Source: Solanum dulcamara
Lineage: Eukaryota; Streptophyta; Magnoliopsida; Solanales; Solanaceae
Direction of reading: 5' to 3'
Assembly: GCF_947179165.1 (NCBI RefSeq)
Contig: NC_077242.1
Location: 26,242,097 to 26,306,096 of the forward strand
DNA length: 64,000 bases
Made by a program: the position numbers and the translations under genes. Below are positions 58,190 to 64,000 of the stretch, piece by piece. The stretch's first letter is position 1; the number at the start of each line of letters is the position of its first letter. The notes beneath the pieces were generated by a model, which saw only the letters and a list, made by a program, of their open reading frames with translations, made no database searches and was not told where the DNA came from.

Positions 58190-58690
58190 CCCCCTTTCTT
58201 CGAGGGACTGCGTTCATGCCCGTAGATACAGACACAGGTTTTGGGAGTCCGCCAACTTAGGATTCCGCTCAGCCGGTTTGGAAGAAGCTCCATTGTACCA
58301 GAGCCGAGTTCTTGGTACTTATTATTAGATGTATATATTTTCTTATTCAGGGGTATGGTAGGGGCCCTGTACCTCCATGTGATATGGTTGCTATTCTTAG
58401 TGGTCTGTAGACATATGTATGTGGGTCGTTTGTAAGTTATTCTAGTTGTGCCTATACGGCGTTTTATAACATTATTACGCTATGGAAGCCTTGTCGTCTT
58501 GCACGCCCTTTCATATTTTGAGTAATGTAACTCTTTAGGAGATAAATGAAAGTGGCTACATGTATGTGAAAATGTATGACCCATTGGGGTCCCCATGTAT
58601 GAGTCTTATATTTGTTGTTACAGTTGATAGTTATATACATGGGGGTCCCGGCTGGACCTCAGTCGTGGCCTATGGGGATGGGTCGTGGAA

Positions 58691-59069
58691 ACAAAGTTGC
58701 ATGTAAGTTGAACTTATCACCTCATTGGGAAACTACATGTACTGGTGATCCACCTGGCGTATGTCCTATAAATAATGTCTATGAAATGGACTCCTATGAG
58801 GAACAACCTATCACCATCTTGGATTGGCAAACTGGAAGGTCGCGAACTAAAGACGTGACCTCCATCAAGGTATTGTGGCAAAAAAAAAACTAGAAAGGGG
58901 ATGACTTGGGGAGTCAAAAAAGGGATAGAGAGAAGATATTCGTACGTTTTCACTATATACAAAGGTAATCTAAACTCCTAAATGGATTGATAAACGATAG
59001 TTATACAGAATCCACGAAATCCTCATAAGACCCTATAAGACAAGCTAACATTCAAGGACGAATGTTCTT
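58691..59069 (+). pseudogene. Element I integrase tail and chromodomain remnant
   Basis: Resumes the I polyprotein after J. The stretch 58612-58893 (its first part lies in the J LTR) contains KVACKLNLSPHWE, then YEEQPITILDWQTGRSRTK, VTSIKVLWQKKN, stop, and MTWGVKKGIERRYS: a chromodomain with one in-frame stop. It ends in the FKDECS-like block just before the purine tract. It is co-linear with the J remnant at 55200-55515. Confidence 0.82.
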
Positions 59070-59082
59070 AAGGGGGGGAATA
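59070..59082 (+). other. Element I polypurine tract
   Basis: AAGGGGGGGAATA directly precedes the 3' LTR. Confidence 0.88.
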
Positions 59083-62000
59083 TATTACACCCCGCACTTT
59101 TGAACCTTGAAACGTGTTCCTAACCTTCTTCAAAGTGGCCATGTGACCCCTACTCCCCATACACATCAAATACCTCTAAGGAAGGGGGGATGTGGTGCTC
59201 CATAGTAAGGAAGATTGGAAATACGGTTATAAGAATCCGAAAGGAGTTGGAGGCAAAACAATGAGTCGTAGGACTCGATTAACTTACGAAAGCTACCAAC
59301 TCAAAAATATTACAACATTAAGCTACTTGAATGCAAGTCGAGCTTACGTAGCAAGGAGTACATGGGTTCTTAAAATAAGATGAGATTATGAACCCACGAG
59401 GAAGAGGAAAGAATGATACGTAGAAGAAACAGGAGGTGCCACATGGCAGCATAGGGAGGTGACACATGGAAGAAGGTGACCCACCTGCTTGGGGTTAAGT
59501 AGATGACCCACCTGCTTGGGGGGTGGACCCCACTGCCACATGGCAGCCCCTAATTAGCTGCATGGATACGTGGCCCAATAGGGGCTGGACATGTGTCACC
59601 TCCTAAGGAGGGGTATACATGGACCTTATAATGACATAGAGCAATTCTTTTGTTCATTCTTAGCCAAAAATGTGAAGAACTTTGAGAATAAGGGAGCATA
59701 GCTACGGATTGCTCCCTTCCAAGGTGAGTTCCAATTTTTCTCCGTGAATTAATTATCTAAGGTGTTACTCGATCATGTGAAGATGTATATAAGTATCCTA
59801 TGATGACTTCGTAGTCATTTCTTCAGCCTTATACTTGTAAAGATAAGAGAAAGTGGAGAGAAAAACCCTAAGCTAGAAAAGAAGAGAGCTACGGGTTGGA
59901 AGAGGGAAAAGGTAAGTCCCAACTTTCATTATATGAATTAATTATTTAAGGTATCCCGTGGTTATATAATAGTGTTTAATAGTATAAAATCACAATTTGG
60001 GGCAGCGAAGAAGTGACACAAACAGTCCACTCCATTTCCGCACGTCAAAGAGATTTCCGAGGCGAGTTTTGGCAAGCTTTGGCCAATTTCGGGTAAGGTA
60101 AGGGTTTTTCTTTCAATTTGGAGTTTATGAATTGTTTTGGGGTGTATTAAATGTCTTGTATGTTTCTGGAAATATGAAAACTTCATAGGGAGGCTTGATG
60201 TTAGAAACAATCTAAATTGAAGTCGTTATAGTTAAATTGAAATCGCGTAGGGTGTTGTGCTGTGGTGCTGCGGCTGTAGGTGGTGTGGTGGTGTGCTGCA
60301 GGGACTAAAAGTATTCTAAAGGAGTGTGGGAGCTTCTGGTTTCAGACACATGACCCTCTATTTCGTATGGTTAAAGGTTTTACAAAATAGAGACTAAAAA
60401 CCCTATTTTGGTATCGTAATTTTCAGCAAGTTGTTTGGAGTTTGTGTGGTGTAATGTTTCCATGTTTTGTGTGTATATGAGCTGTAGGTTATTGTTGTTG
60501 GTTGGATGTAGTACTTAGGGATTTAATTGGAAATTCGGATAGGGCATGTTATAGGGGAAGTGCTCCCCAAATTTCAGTAACGCCTTAACTAACCAAAGAG
60601 CTAGTCGAGAAGACGAGCGAAAAAATATGTTCTATGAATACTTGTGTGCAACTTAAGATGCTGAAAAGTCAAGTTTGTTGATATTCGTATTTCTTCCGTG
60701 TTGAATAGGTTCAAAGGACGACGAGGTGAACGTGATAAAGAGTAACTCATAAGAGGTATGTGAAGCTTTCTCTTGGCATGTTTTTGGCATAGGTATGTAA
60801 CGCTATCTTTATTTCTTTTGAAATATCTTAGCCTTAAGTGAATTGTATGTGAAATATGGGGATTATTCCATTCCCATAACTCCAAGTACGCCTCATAATC
60901 CCTATCCGCTGCCTGGTATTGGAACCCCTGCAAAAATTGTGTATTGCATGTCAAGGCTTCTACGTGTTAAAAAGTAGTGTGTGGAAAGCTATCTATCCTT
61001 TATGTTGATATGTACTTGGCATGAAAATATGGTTATGATGCCATGGTTGTACACCGAGCCCCAGGATGGGCCGGGTAAGAAATATGTACATAATGACCAC
61101 CTGAAGGAAAGCACAGACTAAATAGAGCTTATTCTCTTTCTTCTTTTGGCATGTCTTAGTTGTAAGTTAAATATGATACGAGATTTGGGGTAATTCCATT
61201 CTTAAGCATCTCCTATTTACTGCTGAATATTGAACTTCTATTTACTGCTGATTATCAAACTTCTATAGTAGTTGAACTATTTTCCTGGAAACTTCTATAT
61301 GTTAAAGAGGTAACAAATATACAGGCTCCAAGTGTTAAAGACTATATGTTAACAAGTGTTTCTGGTTCCATAAGCGATTTGTCTTTGGTTTAGTACATGT
61401 CTAGGGTCCCCGAGATTACAACTGACATAGCCCATAATGGCATTTAGAGGACACTCGAGATGACTACACTACTACTCGGGTTCTCAGACGATAGCTTAAT
61501 TTTCTTATACGGTCGAATCTCTAATAATGTTTTAAATTGCATATGGTTACTCACTACTCTACTCGTCCATACTATAATCCTTCTATCATCGATTCTCGGG
61601 CTGGGGTATGTAAACATTCATAGTTCACTACATTATCCACCGAGTCCCTCACCAAAGGGCCAGGTACACTATACGAGGATTTAGGAATGCAATGACATGC
61701 AAAACTCATCGAGTCCCTCACTAGAGGGATGGGTACGTATGTATATATATGATGATTCATTGTAATAAGGTGGTGATAGAACTGTGCCTATGATGGTCCT
61801 ATAGATATGATTCACTGGATCCCTGATAGGGCTGGCTATATTGTATAATTTGAGCATGCATGCTTTTATGATTCACAGGGTACATGTACAGGTACAGATT
61901 TCTGATTTGATATTTTATCCCCTGCTTCTCTATTTCAGATATACTTCCAGTTGTATTATGTTATATTTACATACTCAGTACATATGTCGTATTGATCCCC

Positions 62001-62499
62001 TTTCTTCGAGGGGCTGCATTTCATGCCCGCATGTACAGATACAGGTTTTGGGAGTCCACCAGCTTAGGATTCCGTTCAGCTCAGTTGGAAGAGGCTCCAT
62101 TGTATCGGAGCCTAGTTTTTGACACTGGCCGCTCATGTATACAATTGTTTTTGTTTATTCAGAGGTACGGCGGAGGCCCTGTCCCGCCATATGTGGTCGT
62201 TAATATTTTTAGAGGTCTGCAGACATTTATATGTGGGATGTGTATATCAGTTGGTTCAGTTGGGTCTACATGATATATGGTACATGTTGTTATGTTATGG
62301 CAGCCTTGTCGGCTTGCGTGCCCTTTCATGATGTGATGCAAATGAAAGAGGCTACAGGTTTATGAAAATGTTATCACCCAATAGGGTTCTGTTGCATGGT
62401 ATAATTTTATTTATAGTTCGACTTGACCACTGCTGATAAATATATATACGGGAGTTCAGGTCGGACCCCAGTCGTAGCCTACGGGGTTGGGTCATGACA
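59083..62499 (+). repeat. Element I 3' LTR (3417 bp)
   Basis: Starts TATTACACCCCGCAC (TG changed to TA) and ends GGTCATGACA. Closely similar to 42777-46171. The stem-loop at 61975-61995 has one change that still pairs as a wobble. Followed by TTTAT. Confidence 0.9.
61975..61995 (+). promoter_or_regulatory. LTR stem-loop, element I 3' copy
   Basis: TCAGTAC and GTATTGA: the C-to-T change converts a G-C pair to a G-T wobble, so the stem is kept. Confidence 0.55.
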
Positions 62500-62504
62500 T
62501 TTAT
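62500..62504. repeat. Target-site duplication TTTAT, right of I
   Basis: Exact copy of 42772-42776. H LTR sequence continues after it. Confidence 0.9.
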
Positions 62505-63456
62505 AATATTGAATAAGGAGTTTATTTGGTTTTAAAAAAATTTAAGCTAGCATTAAACTATTATCTAAGTAGGCTATTGGATATGGTTTTTGAAAATATA
62601 CGACTATTGATTTTTATTTATAAAAGAGTTAAAATGATATGTCATGCTCACTCATTTTTTTCATATAAGTTATATTATTATCTTAATAATTATTTCATAT
62701 TTTGTTTAATATTTTCAATCACTTTATGACCACTTTTGTTGAATATCGAGTTACTAGTAAGAAAAAATAAAAGAAAGAAGGAAATATGATAGTAATTTTA
62801 AATTCACAAGAGACAAATAAATGCCTCTAACATTAGACGATAATGGCTCCTTCATAAAAATAAGTAAAGTAAATATTTATTTCAATTAAGAATGCGGTTG
62901 TGCATCTTTTTGAGATACTTAAACGAAATTCAAGGATGCGGTGACGCACTTTGACCAAATTATTTTAAAATATTTTTTTACTCTCATTAATTTAAATTAA
63001 GATTTGTAGATATAAAGTATTAGCTGCGATGCACTTGAGAGAAGAAAGTAGTCATGCTTGTAAACTGTTATATGTCAAAACCAAGAATGCAATTATGTAT
63101 TTTGGTTGAGACCAATAAATTTCAATAATGATAAATGTGAGCAAACTGTAGCCTGTAGTAATATATCCAAAATAGTATAAGATAAGTATATGCCGATAAA
63201 AGCGACCGTGCTAAAATCACGAGACTTGAGGGGTGCCTAAATACTTCTCCTCAGTCAACAGAATTCCTTATTTGATCTTTTGTTTTCGCAAACCAAAATA
63301 AAGAGTCATTTCTTTTTGATTGGGAAATCAAAAAATGTGACTTGGAACACCGAAACTCAATTTCAAGTGGCAACTCTAAAGTAAACAATAAAATAATCTA
63401 TTTTCAATACTGTCACTTAAATTGGAAAAATCCGAACGAAAAAAAGGGGTGTGACA
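62505..63456 (+). repeat. Element H 5' LTR, right portion
   Basis: Continues the H LTR after I and ends GGGGTGTGACA at 63456 before a tRNA-Arg-like site. With 41699-42776 the LTR totals about 2.0 kb. AT-rich, no gene seen. Confidence 0.76.
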
Positions 63457-63460
63457 TCTC

Positions 63461-63479
63461 TGACGACTCTACTAGGGAA
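63461..63479 (+). other. Element H primer-binding site, tRNA-Arg-like
   Basis: TGACGACTCTACTAGGGAA resembles the tRNA-Arg-type site of Ogre/Tat elements (TGGCGACTCTGCTGGGGA) with three G-to-A changes. It starts four bases after the LTR. The comparison is from memory of the family. Confidence 0.7.
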
Positions 63480-64000
63480 TAACTAGAATTCGAGCTTTGT
63501 TATATTGAATTTTACTTGATTTTATTATTTTTTTGGATATATTTATGTATGATGGCCTGACATGTTACTTGCTGCTCATTTATCGCTTTAATATTGTTGA
63601 ATTGCAGTAAAATATCTCCTTTCTCGCATCCCATCTGAGTCTCTGAAAAGTAGGTTAGCAAGGAATGCATTTATGCGTCCTACTATCTATTGAGATAAAG
63701 CTGGATTGTCTTGATACACAGTGAAGGAGTTTTTTTTGGTCACACATATTAGGTGGGGTTGGACCAGCAATGAAGTGGGAATAGCGTTGCTACCGATAAG
63801 TTGTCATCCTTGGATCGAGTGTCCACTCGGGTAAGCCAGTCTGGACACCTATATCCTTTAGGTTTGAACCTAGTAAAACTTAACAGACATGAATTTCCTT
63901 AATAGGCTCCTTATTTACATTTGATGTGGTGGAATTCGACACAGAGGTCGGATCCGTCTAGGACGGATATCCCTTTTTTATTTGATTACCCATATCATTT
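63480..64000 (+). mobile_element. Element H leader region, continues past window
   Basis: About 520 bases after the primer site with no open frame of note. Ogre/Tat elements have a long untranslated leader before their first open frame, so this fits, but no coding part is visible to confirm it. Confidence 0.6.

Larger units (their letters stand above)
49708..58690 (+). mobile_element. Element J: relative of I inserted in I
   Basis: LTRs 49708-52404 and 55531-58690, tRNA-iMet primer site, short internal region (52405-55530) and purine tract. LTR start TGTTACACCCCACAC and many LTR blocks (stem-loop area, TTTTGGGAGTCCGCCAGCTT) are shared with I, so they belong to sister families. The flanks AAAAA (49703-49707) and ACAAA (58691-58695) are a probable degraded duplication. 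The integrase tail of I continues on the far side. Confidence 0.87.
55531..58690 (+). repeat. Element J 3' LTR (3160 bp)
   Basis: Fuller copy of the J LTR, retaining the 460 bases missing from the 5' LTR (about 57035-57500). Six tandem units at 57708-57972 and the stem-loop at 58169-58189 are present. Ends GGTCGTGGAA, and I sequence follows. Open frames 57601-57969 and 58059-58435 are LTR-internal. Confidence 0.86.
42777..62499 (+). mobile_element. Element I: large-LTR gypsy derivative, hosting J
   Basis: LTRs 42777-46171 and 59083-62499 (about 3.4 kb each), tRNA-iMet primer site, a degenerate internal region (46172-49707 and 58691-59082), purine tract, and perfect TTTAT duplications at 42772-42776 and 62500-62504. 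Internally I recognise only integrase and chromodomain remnants. The J element (49708-58690) interrupts it. Without J it is about 10.7 kb. Confidence 0.9.

Overview
This is plant nuclear repeat DNA. I see no host gene, tRNA, rRNA or CRISPR array. Almost every base can be assigned to an LTR retrotransposon. Most are decayed Ty3/gypsy elements with a C-terminal chromodomain, about 2-3.4 kb LTRs and a primer-binding site of the initiator-Met tRNA type (TGGTATCAGAGC), which fits the Tekay/Del chromovirus lineage. One LTR is followed by a tRNA-Arg-like primer site typical of the Ogre/Tat lineage. The mix, the AT-rich composition and the LTR spelling suggest a Solanaceae-like genome, probably pericentromeric heterochromatin. 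The organism is an inference. The letters A-J and X are my own labels.

The window is a set of insertions within insertions. The oldest host is F/G, two related elements in tandem around one shared LTR (F 35366-36598, LTR 36599-38625, G 38626-41698). D (minus strand, 4725-10458 plus 34574-35365) sits in the integrase of F. The X LTR tail (4630-4724) and minus-strand E (1-4629) sit at the left of D. A (10459-34568, duplicated target CATAA) sits in the 5' LTR of D. B (13630-31678) sits in the gag of A. C (21280-30565, duplicated target GAATT) sits in the 3' LTR of B. F > D > A > B > C is therefore a five-level nest.

On the right, Ogre/Tat-like H (41699-42776 and 62505-64000, running off the window) interrupts RNase H of G. 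I (42777-62499, duplicated target TTTAT) splits the 5' LTR of H. J (49708-58690), a relative of I, sits inside I. I and J have 2.7-3.4 kb LTRs and internal regions in which I find only integrase and chromodomain remnants.

C is the best preserved copy. It has all enzymatic domains, with catalytic residues visible, but about ten in-frame stops and one frameshift. By-eye LTR divergence is about 2%. No element here looks able to move by itself.

The least expected signals are three. (1) A short stem-loop lies at a similar place in most chromovirus LTRs, and one of its base pairs covaries between families (C-G, T-A, G-C). (2) Arrays of short palindromic modules, spelled differently in each family, fill the first 600 bp of several LTRs. 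(3) Tandem repeats in the I and J LTRs are built on CACGTG-like and TATA-like units.
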